Positions 35,813-46,934 of a DNA stretch of 64,000 bases are shown piece by piece. The stretch is from Panopea generosa (Eukaryota; Mollusca; Bivalvia; Adapedonta; Hiatellidae), in contig CM055899.1 of assembly GCA_029582155.1 (NCBI GenBank), forward strand, positions 85,966,056-86,030,055, read 5' to 3'. The translations under genes and the position numbers were made by a program. Under the pieces are notes generated by a model. It was not told where the DNA came from. It searched no databases and saw only the letters and a list, made by a program, of their open reading frames with translations. Position 1 is the stretch's first letter. Each line of letters opens with the position of its first letter.

Positions 35813-35925
35813 TTTGGACAGAAAAATTCCGTCCTTGGGGATAATTGTTTTGGCAGGAACGAGGCTCTGCCGAGTTCACGTGAAAACAGTTATCCCAAGG
35901 GATGGACTTTCCTATCTGAACCAAA
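35813..35925. repeat. Long imperfect hairpin
   Basis: The left arm at 35813-35851 (containing TCCGTCCTTGGGGATAATTG) is complementary to the right arm at 35883-35925 (containing CAGTTATCCCAAGGGATGGA). The arms are about 40 bp with small bulges, and the loop is about 31 nt. The size fits either a small foldback MITE or a microRNA-precursor-like fold. No target duplication is evident, and the plus-strand frame at 35801-36055 is not credited. Confidence 0.7.
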
Positions 35926-35929
35926 AAGG

Positions 35930-36660
35930 ATACCAAACATATTAAATAATTATTTTATCATTATTTTTTTTACAACAGTTGCTTTTAAGACATCAAATTA
36001 TTTGATTTACATCATAATTTTATATATTATATGTTACATCATAAGTGAGTCTTAACGCCATAACCTGAGAATTCTATCTCGGCCCAAGAAATATCTCACT
36101 ACGGTAAAAATGCAAATATCTTTATCAAGTGTGCAAGAGAAAGGCTGTCTTAAGCAGACAGTCCTTCTTCTACAGAAGGAATGTTGAAAGTGTTCTGACA
36201 CCATAGTCCACACTGTACTGAACTTACCGCTAAGCCTTAAAAAAAAATTTAATCAGTTCTATCAATCAGAAATCAACCACAACAGGAAAATAAAGCCCAA
36301 GAAAATACAAAAACAAGGAAGCTATATAATCATAAAATACAATAAATAACAGACAAATCTTGAGCAGAGAAATCGTCAAGAAAAAGCGTTTCTTACGTGA
36401 CAGTGCTTCATATCCTGTCATGGAATAATATATAAGGATCGGAAATTACATCTAAATACTACAGAATATGGAAATTTCCCATTAATATATCATACTTAGA
36501 GGAGAACTATTTATTTTGTATTAAATTTATATTTTGAAATGGGTTTTGATCTGGAAATATTGGTCATTTATTAATAATAAATGCAGTTTATCAGTTGTCT
36601 TGCCAGAGGAATGGGTTAGTTGCATAAAACACATAAACACAATTAAATCTAGTTAGCTTT
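35930..36660. other. Spacer, no gene seen
   Basis: AT-rich, with a small hairpin TCCTTCTTCTACAGAAGGA near 36161-36179. No gene can be supported. Confidence 0.45.
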
Positions 36661-36661
36661 G

Positions 36662-36775
36662 TTTGTTTGAATATTTAACATCATTTTTGTGCCTGACAAT
36701 CAGTTAATCTTGCCACTCTTTCCTGGAATACTGAAAGGTTAACCAGTACTTGAGCACACCTATAATCAAAATAGC
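36662..36775 (-). mobile_element. SINE-B, 3' fragment
   Basis: Minus-strand fragment of SINE-B: TTTGAATATTTAACATCATT, then AATCAGTTAATCTTGCCACT and GGTTAACCAGTACTTGAGCA. It matches the 3' half of the copies at 37290 and 62070. The tRNA-like head is missing. Confidence 0.75.
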
Positions 36776-37194
36776 ATTGATATTGTTTCCAAGACTGACA
36801 TTTTCCTTAGACAAGTGAACAGTTTCTAAATACACACTACATTGTATTACATTGTATTTACTTGGACAAACAACGCCTGGTGGCTAGTGTGCAGGGGAAA
36901 TATCGCTTTAGTTCTTGGTCAATTGCAGTCAAATATCATTTTTGTTTCATCTAGTAGCAATTGCAAATCTTTTTTATTTCCTTGAGTGAGCACACAAACT
37001 TTACTGAAGCCAAGAATTATTTGTTATTTTCATATAAAATGGAAAAAGATATCAAAAAGTGATTAATTGAAATTTTTTTTAATAATTTATAACAAAAAAG
37101 CATTAAATAAATTGATAAACATATTTATATACCATGTGGCACAACATAACTGTTAAACACTGCATTAAGCCAGTTGTAAATATTGATACTGCTA

Positions 37195-37245
37195 AAAAGG
37201 AACTACTTTATCCAGGGACCATGAGTTTGAATCCCCACCCTTAAG
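37195..37245 (+). mobile_element. SINE-B head remnant
   Basis: The phrase CCAGGGACCATGAGTTTGAA followed by TCCCC resembles the B-box region of a SINE-B head in plus orientation. It is very short and therefore tentative. Confidence 0.4.
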
Positions 37246-37289
37246 ATAAAAATAGATGTATGAATTCACATGTGGAGTTTAGAGTGGTT

Positions 37290-37588
37290 ATTTTTTTTCA
37301 AATATTTAGCCTCATTTTTATGTCATCAATGGTTAAAGTACCGTCAGTTAATGTAACCACTCTTTCCTTGGATCCTGTAAGGTTGACCAGTACCCAAGCA
37401 CACCCATTTCCGTAAGTAACTGATACTTTTCCCACTTTAGTCAGAGGTGAGAAACAATGAAGGTGAGGACAATGAGACACAATGTTATATATCAATCATC
37501 ACAGAGACTGTGGCCGGACGGGGATTCAAACTCATGACTCCTGGATTGATAGTCAGCCACGCTACTGACTGAGCTAACCCGTCCAGGC
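37290..37588 (-). mobile_element. SINE-B, tRNA-derived, near full length
   Basis: Minus-strand SINE. Read from 37588 downwards, the head is GGACGGGTTAGCTCAGTCAG (A-box region) and GAGTTTGAATCCCCGTCC (B-box region), tRNA-like. The body contains a single ACAATGTTATATATCAATCA segment (at about 37479-37498) and then the GTAAGTAACTGATACTTTTC block. It ends with AATATTTAGCC on the plus strand. The single segment matters because it is the one that has expanded to about 31 copies in the SINE-B at 51098-52155. Confidence 0.88.
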
Positions 37589-37589
37589 T

Positions 37590-38970
37590 TTTAATAATCT
37601 ACAGAATGATAGTGAATGTATGAGCTTATGTATCAGAGTCTGGAGTGAGAAACATTTTGTGAATATCAGTCCATTGTACAATACACCTTATAAAATGATG
37701 AATATAGTAGACTCAAGTCACTGGCAAATCCAGGCACACTTAGGTCATAATAAATAATTTTCTAGATTATCATCCCCACCCGCCCCCTAATTTTCATGCT
37801 GCCTCGACCTCTTTTTATTTTCATAAAAAAAAAAAATTAAAAATAAAAATAAAACCCGCCCTCCCTCCCCATTTTTAAGAAAAATTTTGATGATAATCTA
37901 CCAATTAATTTATAACGGCCTAAAGAAAGTGACAAGTAAAATGGGTAAACTGGTCATAATGCATTCCTAAAATCTAGCAGCAGGTTATAAGCCATTCAAA
38001 AATAGTTAAAGCTGTATAATGGTTCTGATCGTAAAATTATGAATTCTACACCTGCACACACCATCAAGTATTCAACGAAAAATATCAGTCCATAAAATTG
38101 CATTTTGATTTTCTTTCTAATCTCATTTATTGACTGAATGATATCAAGAAATGTGAATCCTGTAACATCTTATTACATCTCTGGGCAGCCATTTTCTCTG
38201 AAATTCCCATAATTTGTATTTTCTATTAATCATGTTTTCTAATGTTCAATGGAGCAGACGACTTGAAACTGATGTTCATTTTGATAAATGTATTTTGGTA
38301 TGCAGTGTTGCATAATTTCTATTATATAATATTAAAGATGTGGGACATTTTTACAAATAGAGTGCATATCATAATACAATATTGTTAATTATGTTGTTTG
38401 TGTCATGAAACATGCCTGTGTATGGCTATATTTGATTATGTTTCAATTGATACTAATTTAATTACCAGTAAGCTTGACTGCGAAGAAAGCTCAGAGCTTA
38501 AATGAATCTGACTTACTAAGAACAAGTACTAAGAGTTGTGTTTTTTAGAAGCTTGGGTCGAACTGGGGATTGAACTCTCACCCTCTAGGGGGCATAAAAA
38601 AATATTATATTGCAACACTGCTTCTGTGTGTCCCTTTAAACCTTTTTTTATAAAAAAAATAATTCTTACACATTGTAAACATTACAAATATACCAGTTTT
38701 TATCAATGAACAGTACAGCTGGTATAGTACATCTCTGGCACATCATTAATGTGGTGAACTTGTAAAACTAAACCATTGTCACCATGATTATGGAGATTTT
38801 CTAAGTTGGTTGTCCAATCATTTTTTTCAAGCTAACATTAATTGTTTGGGTAACTGGCAATAGAATAAATAATAAAAGTATCTGCTGCACTGGGAGTGAT
38901 GAGTTTTTGTGAGATAAAGGGACTTATATAGGGGATGGAAATGGAACACCCTCCCTGCCCCTTAATATCA
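37590..38970. other. Spacer, no gene seen
   Basis: AT-rich. It includes an A-rich/C-rich low-complexity patch at 37790-37880 and a possible tRNA-like remnant (GGGGATTGAACTCTCACCC) near 38565-38585. No gene can be supported. Confidence 0.45.
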
Positions 38971-38982
38971 CTGTGCTAAAAA

Positions 38983-39268
38983 ACATAGTGCTGTCGTATC
39001 AAAACATAGTGCTGTTGTATCTAAACATAGTGCTGTTGTATCAAAACATAGTGCCATTGTATCTAAACATAGTGCCATTGTATCAAAACATAGTGCCATT
39101 ATATCAAAACATAGTGCCGTTGTATCTAAACATAGTGCATTGTATCAAAACATAGTGCCATTGTATCTAAACATAGTGCTGTTGTATCAAAACATAGTGC
39201 TGTTGTATCAAAACATAGTGCTGTTGTATCTAAACATAGTGTTATCAAAACATAGTGCTGTTGTATCA
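38983..39268. repeat. Minisatellite, 21-bp unit
   Basis: About 13 units of 21 bp (AAACATAGTGCTGTTGTATC plus one base). Because 21 is a multiple of three and the unit lacks stops, frames stay open on both strands and encode a seven-residue repeat. This explains the three short open frames here; I do not call them genes. Confidence 0.93.
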
Positions 39269-39543
39269 AAACCGAATTCTGCCACTTTTGTCCCGAGTCC
39301 AGTTTATGGTAGTTTATCATTGATGTATACCTTGTAGTAACTGAAAGTTACCAAAACAATTTAACAAACGGCCATACAGGGATGAATACAATAGCTCTAC
39401 TTTTCTTTAAAAGTTGACCTTAAAATATTTTAAAATGTTCTCAATTTTTGTCAACTTTTAGTATATGACACGCCCATATATCGGTACCTGTAGTATGATT
39501 CTGATGAAAAATAATGCTTACAGCTTCTGCAGATGCAAAGAAA

Positions 39544-41805
39544 ACAAGAGCAGCACAGGCGGGTGCAGATGCTCATCTTTTTTCCAAACCTGTTAAGTAG
39601 GTCAAAGTCAGTAAACTTTTTAAACATGATGGTGATAAGTTTAAAAATTCAGTAACTCGACTATTCTAGCATTGTCACAGAACAGTAAATTATTACCAAA
39701 GTTAAAGAAACAGGGCTGTGCAGTTTTTTACAATAAAGATAACAATTGGAAGCAGGTGTCTTGGGGTTGGTAACAAAGTTGAAAAAGGGCAGTTGGCAAC
39801 AAAGGGGCAGAATAGTATTAAATTTAAAAAAAAAGCACATAGGGTCGGTAACAAATTTTTAAAAAAATAGAAGGGGTGGGGGAGTGGGGTCGGTAACAAA
39901 ATTGAAATGTGGCAGAGTATTTGATTTCATACAAAAATCAAAACTTGAAAAAAAAAAAAATGGGTGTTGGGTGAGGGGATGTGGGGGGTAGGGGTGAGGG
40001 TATCGGGGTCGGTAACAAAATTGAAATGGGGCAGAGTATTTGATTTAATACAAAAAAAAAAAAAAAATTGGGCAGCATGGTGTGTGGGGGGTCTTGATTG
40101 GGCTCAGGCAGGTAGCCAATGGTTAGGGGGACAATGGGTCTGGCATATCCAAACAATGATACAAAGTATTTCACATCTATGATCTATTTATCAATCTGGA
40201 TACATGTACTTGTACAATTCATATAAATACCCAATCACAGTTTTGGGTTTGTAAAACATAAACACTTTTAACCCGATAATGCAAGTATTAACCAGTCCAT
40301 TAAATAGGTCAGAGTCAGTGATGTTATTTTTTTTATAGTTGATTGTGATCAGATGATTGTGACCAGTTTACAGAATCAATAGAATTACTGAAAAATAAAA
40401 CTGATTTAAAAAAACGAGCTTAACAAAAAACTTTAAACTAAGGTTTAAGAGCCAAAAGTATGGAAATTTAGGTTAGTTAGCTGTATACATTGTTTCTATA
40501 ACATAATATGAATGTTTTTATGAAGTTTAGCCACCAAAACATGAGTAGTTTGTTCAAAACAGATGAAAAGCTGAGCTAAACATTAAACTTTAACCAAACC
40601 TGAGCTAAACAAAAAACTTTAAAGTAAGATTTTAGAGCCAAAAGTATGGAAATTTAGGTAAGTAAGCTATATATACATTGTTTCATTAACATAATATGAA
40701 TGTGTTTCTGAAGTTTAGTCACCAAAACATGAGTAGTTTGTTTAGAAACAGAGGAAAAGCTGAGCTAAACATTAAACTTTAACCAAACCCAAGCTAAACA
40801 AAAAACTTTAAAGTAAGGTTTTAGAGCCAAAAGTATAGAAATTTAGGTAAGTTTGCTATATATACATTGTTTCTATAACATAATATGAATGTGTTTCTGA
40901 ACTTTAGTCACCATAACATGAGTAGTTTGTTCAGAAACAGAGGAAAAACTGAGCTAAACATTAAACTTTAACCAAACCCGAGCTAAGCAAAAAAACTTTA
41001 AAGTAAGGTTTAAGAGTCAAAAGTATGGAAATTTAGACAAGTTAGCTATATACATTGTTTCTATAACATAATATGAATGTGTTTCTGAAGTTAAGTCACC
41101 ATAACATGAGTAGTTTGTTTAGAAACAGAGGAAAAGCTGAGCTAAACATTAAACTTTAACGAAACCCAAGCTAAACAAAAATCTTTAAAGTAAGGTTTTA
41201 GAGCCAAAAGTATGGAAATTTAGGTAAGTTAGCTATATATACATTGTTTCTATAACATAATATGAATGTGTTTTTGAACTTTAGTCACCATAACATGAGT
41301 AGTTTGTTTAGAAACAGAGGAAAAGCTGAGCTAAACATTAAACTTTAACCAAACCCAAGCTAAACAAAAAACTTTTAAAGTAGGGTTTTAGAGCCAAAAG
41401 TATGGAAATTTAGGTAAGTTAGCTATATATACATTGTTTCATTAACATAATATGAATGTGTTTCTGAAGTTAAGTCACGATAACATGAGTAGTTTGTTTA
41501 GAAACAGAGGAAAAGCTGAGCTAAACATTAAACTTTAACGAAACCCAAGCTAAACAAAAATCTTTAAAGTAAGGTTTTAGAGCCAAAAGTATGGAAATTT
41601 AGGTAAGTTAGCTATATATACATTGTTTCTATAACATAATATGAATGTGTTTCTGAACTTTAGTCACCATAACATGAGTAGTTTGTTTAGAAACAGAGGA
41701 AAAGCTGAGCTAAACATGATACTTTAACCTGCGGACGCCAACGCTGCAGCCGCCGCCAGGGTCATGATATTAGCTCTTCGTTTTTTTTTCATAAAGACGA
41801 GCTAA
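39544..41805 (+). mobile_element. ACAAGAG element with 189-bp tandem core
   Basis: The element begins ACAAGAGCAGCACAGGC at 39544, where GCAC/GTGC can pair, and ends GACGAGCTAA at 41805. Near the right end TTAGCTC at 41770-41776 pairs with GAGCTAA at 41799-41805 around a T-rich loop. Two internal repeat regions are present. At 39758-40075 there are G-rich units with GGGTCGGTAACAAA. At 40411-41725 there are about seven units of 189 bp (marker AGCTAAACATTAAACTTTAA). It has no coding capacity. It is the longest member of this element group in the window. Confidence 0.68.
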
Positions 41806-42209
41806 CAAAATCATACAAGTATGCCCTTTAGAGAACTATAAAAAGGAAAGTTTAAAATCACAAAACAAGTTGCGGGGCTAAATTAATGACAGTTGACCCA
41901 GAAACTTCTTCAATTTCAACTGACAGATCAAAGATGAAAGCAGACTGTATCCGCCACTCAATATTATCTGTGACGACTATATTTAATAAACTGTGCATTT
42001 TCTGCCATTACTGACTTATTGATTCTCGACAGAGCCATGTCCTCCCTATATCGGGCATTTCCTGAACATGATCTTTTTGTTGGTATCTAGCATGATAAAC
42101 TACAGTAATTGGAATTATTAATTTTATAATTTAGAATGATAATAATGTGATGATGATAATGATGAAAATGATAATTAAAATCGAAGGACTTAAGATCCTG
42201 AGAGTCGTC

Positions 42210-42525
42210 GTTTGCTTGAATATTTAGTATGGTTTTTATGATGAAAGCTTAAACTGCAAGCTAACTCAGTCCCCACATTTTACTTATTAGATTAGAATCC
42301 CCACCTGCCAACAGTCTCCGAGATGATATTGATATATGATATTGTGTCTCATTACCATTCATCTCCCACCACTGATTCAAGTGGGAAAGTTACCAGTTAC
42401 TTGTGGAGATGGGGTGTGCTTGAGTACTGGTTAACCTTTCATGATCCCAGGAAACAGTGGTTAGGTTAACTGTTCGTCTGTTAGCCCTAGATGGCATAAA
42501 AATGATGCCAAATAGTCAATCAATC
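42210..42525 (+). mobile_element. SINE-B, plus strand, diverged
   Basis: Plus-strand SINE-B with a poorly preserved head (AAGCTAACTCAGTCCCCAC). It has a single GATATTGATATATGATATTG segment, CACTGATTCAAGTGGGAAAG, TTACCAGTTACTTGTGGAGA, CTTGAGTACTGGTTAACC and the terminal GGCATAAAAATGATGCCAAA. An old copy. Confidence 0.82.
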
Positions 42526-42774
42526 ATTTACTTATAAGAAAAGAGAAGCCAATTTCAAGTCCTTCACATTTCATCCAATCTAAAGGAAGTCATGTTCTTA
42601 GAAGGAGAATAGTTTTCTATTTTTAGTAACAGTCACCTTCACCTCTAACTAATTTGGCTCAAGAGCACTCTTCATGTTGGAAACCATTCTTCAAAATTAA
42701 GGGAAACTTAGTTCTCAAGCAGAAACCATTCAGGAATAGACAAACAAACAGATGGGTGGAAAGGGGCAGCACTA

Positions 42775-42950
42775 TATGCCACCGGTGACATTTCCACCTT
42801 ATTCTTCGAATGATGAGAGCATCAAAATGTTAGAAGGGATTTGGGAGGCTGTCTGGTAATTGTAATGGCCAGTGACATTTCCCCCTTATTATTCAAACAA
42901 TAAGAGCATCAACATGTTAGAGAGGATTTGGGAAGCTGTCCTCCTGCAGA
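42775..42950. repeat. Two tandem copies of a 90-bp segment
   Basis: The phrase GTGACATTTCC, then a CTTATTCTTCGAA-like phrase, GAGCATCAAAATGTTAGA and GGATTTGGGAGGCTGTC, is repeated once about 90 bp downstream with around 15% differences by eye. Confidence 0.75.
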
Positions 42951-42954
42951 TCAG

Positions 42955-44150
42955 CTGGTTAGTTATGGTGATGGTAAGTAGAAGACAATGATAGCAACAG
43001 AGTCAACCTCATCAAATATCTATTCATCTCATACAGCCATTCAATGCGACTTTGTCAGAAAATACATAATGCAGGCGCAGACAGACTCAGAGCAAAATGA
43101 TAAAAGACTGATCGATGGGAATCTTTCTGTTATTTCATAGCAATTCATTGGATTACAGATAAAAGCCTGGGTCACAAATCAGAAACTTCACAGCTTGTTT
43201 TCGATTACATAGAGAGCTGCCATTGTTATATCACTTGAAGAAGATAAATAATGGCCTAGACCAAAGTTTACTATATATTTACAGACATGGGTCCCAACAC
43301 CTGAAACTGAAATTCAGCTGACAGAAATAGATATTAATCACTGACTGAGAGGGAAATATCTGTTTGCAAAAGGCAAGAAAATTAACAGCACCGCGAGACA
43401 TTATAAAGGTTGTCGGCTGCTTTTCTCTAATGTCAATACCAGACAAAACCACACTGACAAATATGAATGGGAGTTATATATCTTTACCAATTTTAGCAGG
43501 CGAGTTTGTGCCATTTCTGGTGCCCAATTTTCAGTCAGCTAAATTGCACTTATCAATTTCTAGAACTTAAGGCCAGCCAACTATTACCATAGTAACATAT
43601 CTTCAAACTGACATCAAAAGTGATTTCAGTGACATTGTAATACTATGCTAGGCTTGTGAAACTGCACAAAAATATAACAGTTTTATGCAGAAATCAATAC
43701 ATACAAAAAGTATCCTCTATTAATCGAACAAGACTATTCTTTTAGAAAAAAACAAAAGATGTCCCCCCACTCCCCTTCCTTCCCCCCATTTTTATATTTT
43801 TCAACATCCTTTTAAAATAACATTTTTGACACGTTTTTCTGTTGAAGAAGTTCAAATCAGTCATATTTTGGTTATAAAAAAAACAGTCATTTTCATTTTA
43901 AACTTCATTTTACTTTTCAAACATTTATAGACATTTGTCTCGACATTATCAAACTTATGAGTCTATAAAATTCCAACTACTACTCAAAAACACTTTTTTC
44001 TGTAATAGATATCTTTCAGATATTTTCTGTTGATGAAACATTGGAATAGATCAATTTACACTCAATACTTTAATGAATTTAAGTTTTTGACCCCAAGGCT
44101 ATACAATATGCAATATGCTATACAATGCAAGTAACTTTCAAAACCGGTTT
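42955..44150. other. Spacer, no gene seen
   Basis: No supported gene. The 68-codon plus frame at 43364-43570 lacks a recognisable domain and flanking splice signals that I can defend. Confidence 0.4.
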
Positions 44151-44151
44151 T

Positions 44152-44331
44152 TGGATAGTGTTAAATGCCATTTTGAACACATGACAGGTTACATATATGG
44201 CATGTCCAGTTTATTTGTGGAGGAAGACTTCAGAACACTGTTTTTCTGCAAGTTACTAGCAAACTTCCTCACATAAAGTTTTGGATTGAGCTGTGCTTAA
44301 CCTTACAACCTCATCAATGAGAGGTAGGTGG
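44152..44331 (-). mobile_element. SINE-A, minus strand, partial
   Basis: Minus-strand SINE-A from the 3' region (GTGTTAAATGCCATTTTGAA) through GTTTATTTGTGGAGGAAGAC to a decayed head (AACCTTACAACCTCATCAAT). The A-box part is missing. It forms an inverted pair with the next copy. Confidence 0.83.
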
Positions 44332-44483
44332 TCATATTTATTTTGTCATACATAAACACGAATATACATATGATGCCTTTTAACCATTTACAAGAGTTAT
44401 GCCCCTTTCCAAAATGAAATTTAAATGAAGGATCACTGTTGTACACATTCTGGGTGGTATTCTAACTCCATTATCATTGTCAT

Positions 44484-44692
44484 TATCATTGACCTCTCAC
44501 TGCTGAGGTCGTAGGTTCGAGTCCCGAAAAACTAAATGTTAGAAAAGTTTGCCAGTTACTTGCAGAAGGACAGTGGTTCTGACCATAAACTTATTCTGAG
44601 GTCTCCCTCCACCTCCATCAATAAAAACTGAATATGCCATATAACCTAAAATGTGTTAAAAATGGCATTAAAATTCATTTTAAAAAAAAAAG
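44484..44692 (+). mobile_element. SINE-A, plus strand, 5' truncated
   Basis: The copy begins in the head at CCTCTCACTGCTGAGGTCGT with B-box GGTTCGAGTCCC. The body runs to CCTAAAATGTGTTAAAAATGGC and a short A-rich tail. It lies 153 bp from the oppositely oriented copy at 44152-44331. Confidence 0.85.
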
Positions 44693-45159
44693 TGGCAAAA
44701 AATTAAAAAATCCATTATTTGTAGCGTTTTATTTCAGAAATAGTTTCAAGTGAAAAAACGAAATTGATAAAAATTGCAACTTGTCCCTCCTGCAGCGTTA
44801 CGTTACACTATTTACGGTAGCTGTTCTTCTCTATTTGAATTACAGTGCCTGTTGGGCAGGAGTAATGGATTTCCTGAGACAACATTTCAAACAAATCAAT
44901 CAATTATAAAAAAAGGAGGCTCTTGCTGAGAAATTCAAAGATATTTTTTGTCTGTGTGTTTTGTACTTCCCATAAATATCCAAGAAGATGAAGCCTTTTA
45001 TGTGAATGAACAAATAAATAACTATCTAAATTTTCTAAATTGTATGAGTTTTATTTTTCTGATAACAAACAATGGGTAAAGTATCTTGGAGATTGATATT
45101 GTAAAGTGATTTGTTATTCAAATGGCAGATATATTTATGTATGTGGGATACTCTGTGGA

Positions 45160-45255
45160 CTGGACTGGTCACCACTTACCTCTCACCACTGAGGTCTTGG
45201 GTTTGAGTCCAGCTTGGTCCTATGTTTTATGTGAGAAATTTGAGAGTTCTTTGCT
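45160..45255 (+). mobile_element. SINE-A, 5' fragment
   Basis: It contains TACCTCTCACCACTGAGGTC, then GGGTTTGAGTCCAGCTTGG and TTTTATGTGAGAAATTTG, matching the head and first part of SINE-A. The remainder is absent. The 80-codon frame at 45122-45364 reads through it and is not credited. Confidence 0.7.
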
Positions 45256-45496
45256 GTATAGAAAGCCAATGGGGTCAAAATTCTTCTTGTTATATATACA
45301 ATGTATATATCTTAAAATTCAATTCATCAACTGTATTGTCAACTTATATAATTATATAATATAAATATATAATAAATGTGGTAGAATATATTGATTTAAA
45401 ATTGGAAGCCACAGCTAAACAGTGTTATATGGAGGTTTGCATTATGTCAGGACTTCAGTATTTATACACTGAACGAAACAGCTAACACACCACCAG

Positions 45497-45560
45497 ACAT
45501 TTTATATACATGACATTTTATATACATGTACATGACATTTAATATACATGACATTTTATG
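45497..45560. repeat. Short GACATTTTATATACAT repeat
   Basis: Four units of about 17-24 bp based on ATGACATTTTATATACATG. Confidence 0.75.
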
Positions 45561-45564
45561 TATT

Positions 45565-46390
45565 TTCTCAAAAAGTATCCGAGTGATTTCTTAGAAATTT
45601 GGACTTAAATAAGACAGAATATTAATAGACTATGAAAAATCAACATAATTTTCATTTCATGTTGTTTTAATGCTACTTAATATATTTACAAAGATATTGG
45701 AAATAGAAAAAGTGGCGGCTTAGCTGTTCCGCTATGTTTGTCACTACACTGACCTGATACAGTTATTAGAGTCATCTCATATGTCAGATCAGCTAATCAC
45801 ACTCCAGGCTTCGCCTCAAGATCAATACGGTTAACTGACATATTCACTCAAGATGAGTGTCTTTTTTTTACATTTTCTGGGGAATGGGGTGGGTCGATTC
45901 ACTAGGGGAAAGTAGCACCATAATTATGAAGATGGAAACAAAATCAAAACAATACAAATCATAAGTATGTATATTTAAAACAGTTTACAGGACTGGTTAT
46001 CATCCCTGTTTTGCATTGTTTTAAACTGTTAAACTGATTGTAAACCACAATACAAAAAAAAAAATATTTTTTGAGGGGAATTGGGCCAAATTTTAGCCTC
46101 AAAAAGGAGAAAAAAATAAATACAGGCAACAGTTTCAAGTCAGTATGAAGCAATAAGGCCATTATAAATTTATTGTTAGATTCTCATCCAAATTATTCCT
46201 ATAAAAAGCGGGGTGGGGAGAATTTTATTTCTTTTTTTTTTTTTCTTTTTTTTTTTTATGAAAATAAAAAGTATTGGGCAGCATGAAAATTAGAGACTGG
46301 ACAGAGATATAAACAAGCAATGAATTTATTATGGCCTAGTGTGTACATCTCAATTAAACACCATCGTCATTAAACACAAGTCTTGGAAGG
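45565..46390. other. Spacer, no gene seen
   Basis: AT-rich, with T-rich low-complexity tracts at 46228-46258. The 67-codon minus frame at 45959-46162 has no recognisable domain. Confidence 0.4.
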
Positions 46391-46394
46391 GTTT

Positions 46395-46640
46395 GATCAT
46401 ACCAAAGACTGGAAAAATGATACCTAAGAAGATCACACGCTTCAAGTATTCAGCATATAGAGGATGGTTCTAGGTCTGGTCAGCCCTGTGTCAGTGTAAT
46501 GTGACTGGGTGGGGTACCGAGCATGTGTCTGTGTCAAGTATTCAGCATATAGAGGATGGTTCTAGGTCTGGTTGCCATATACCGATAACTAAAAAAGTTG
46601 TTGAAAGCACTGTTAAACGACATACAACACCATAATACGA
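46395..46640 (+). mobile_element. SINE-C, partial, with internal 92-bp duplication
   Basis: Plus-strand SINE-C lacking its tRNA-like head: GATCATACCAAAGACTGG, then the body, ending GTTAAACGACATACAACACC. The block CAAGTATTCAGCATATAGAG is present at 46443 and again at 46535, so about 92 bp has been directly duplicated inside the element. Confidence 0.82.
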
Positions 46641-46934
46641 CTGACAGATTGTTAAAAGTGATGCTATAAAACACAATTACCATACCTTGTTTCATTACTG
46701 CAGAGTCTAATTATGTTGTACTTAATAGCAGTATCGTACAATGTTTAAAAAACAATTAACACAGAAATATTAAATATTCATAACACTTCCACACTTAATT
46801 ATTCCCAAATGAATATAAACTGGAAACTGCCATCAGTATTCCAGCATGCATCAATCACAGTGTGTGGCATAATGACCTCCATCTGGTCAACCTATATAAC
46901 ATAGTATTCACCACTACTTAGCTTGGCTTCATTA

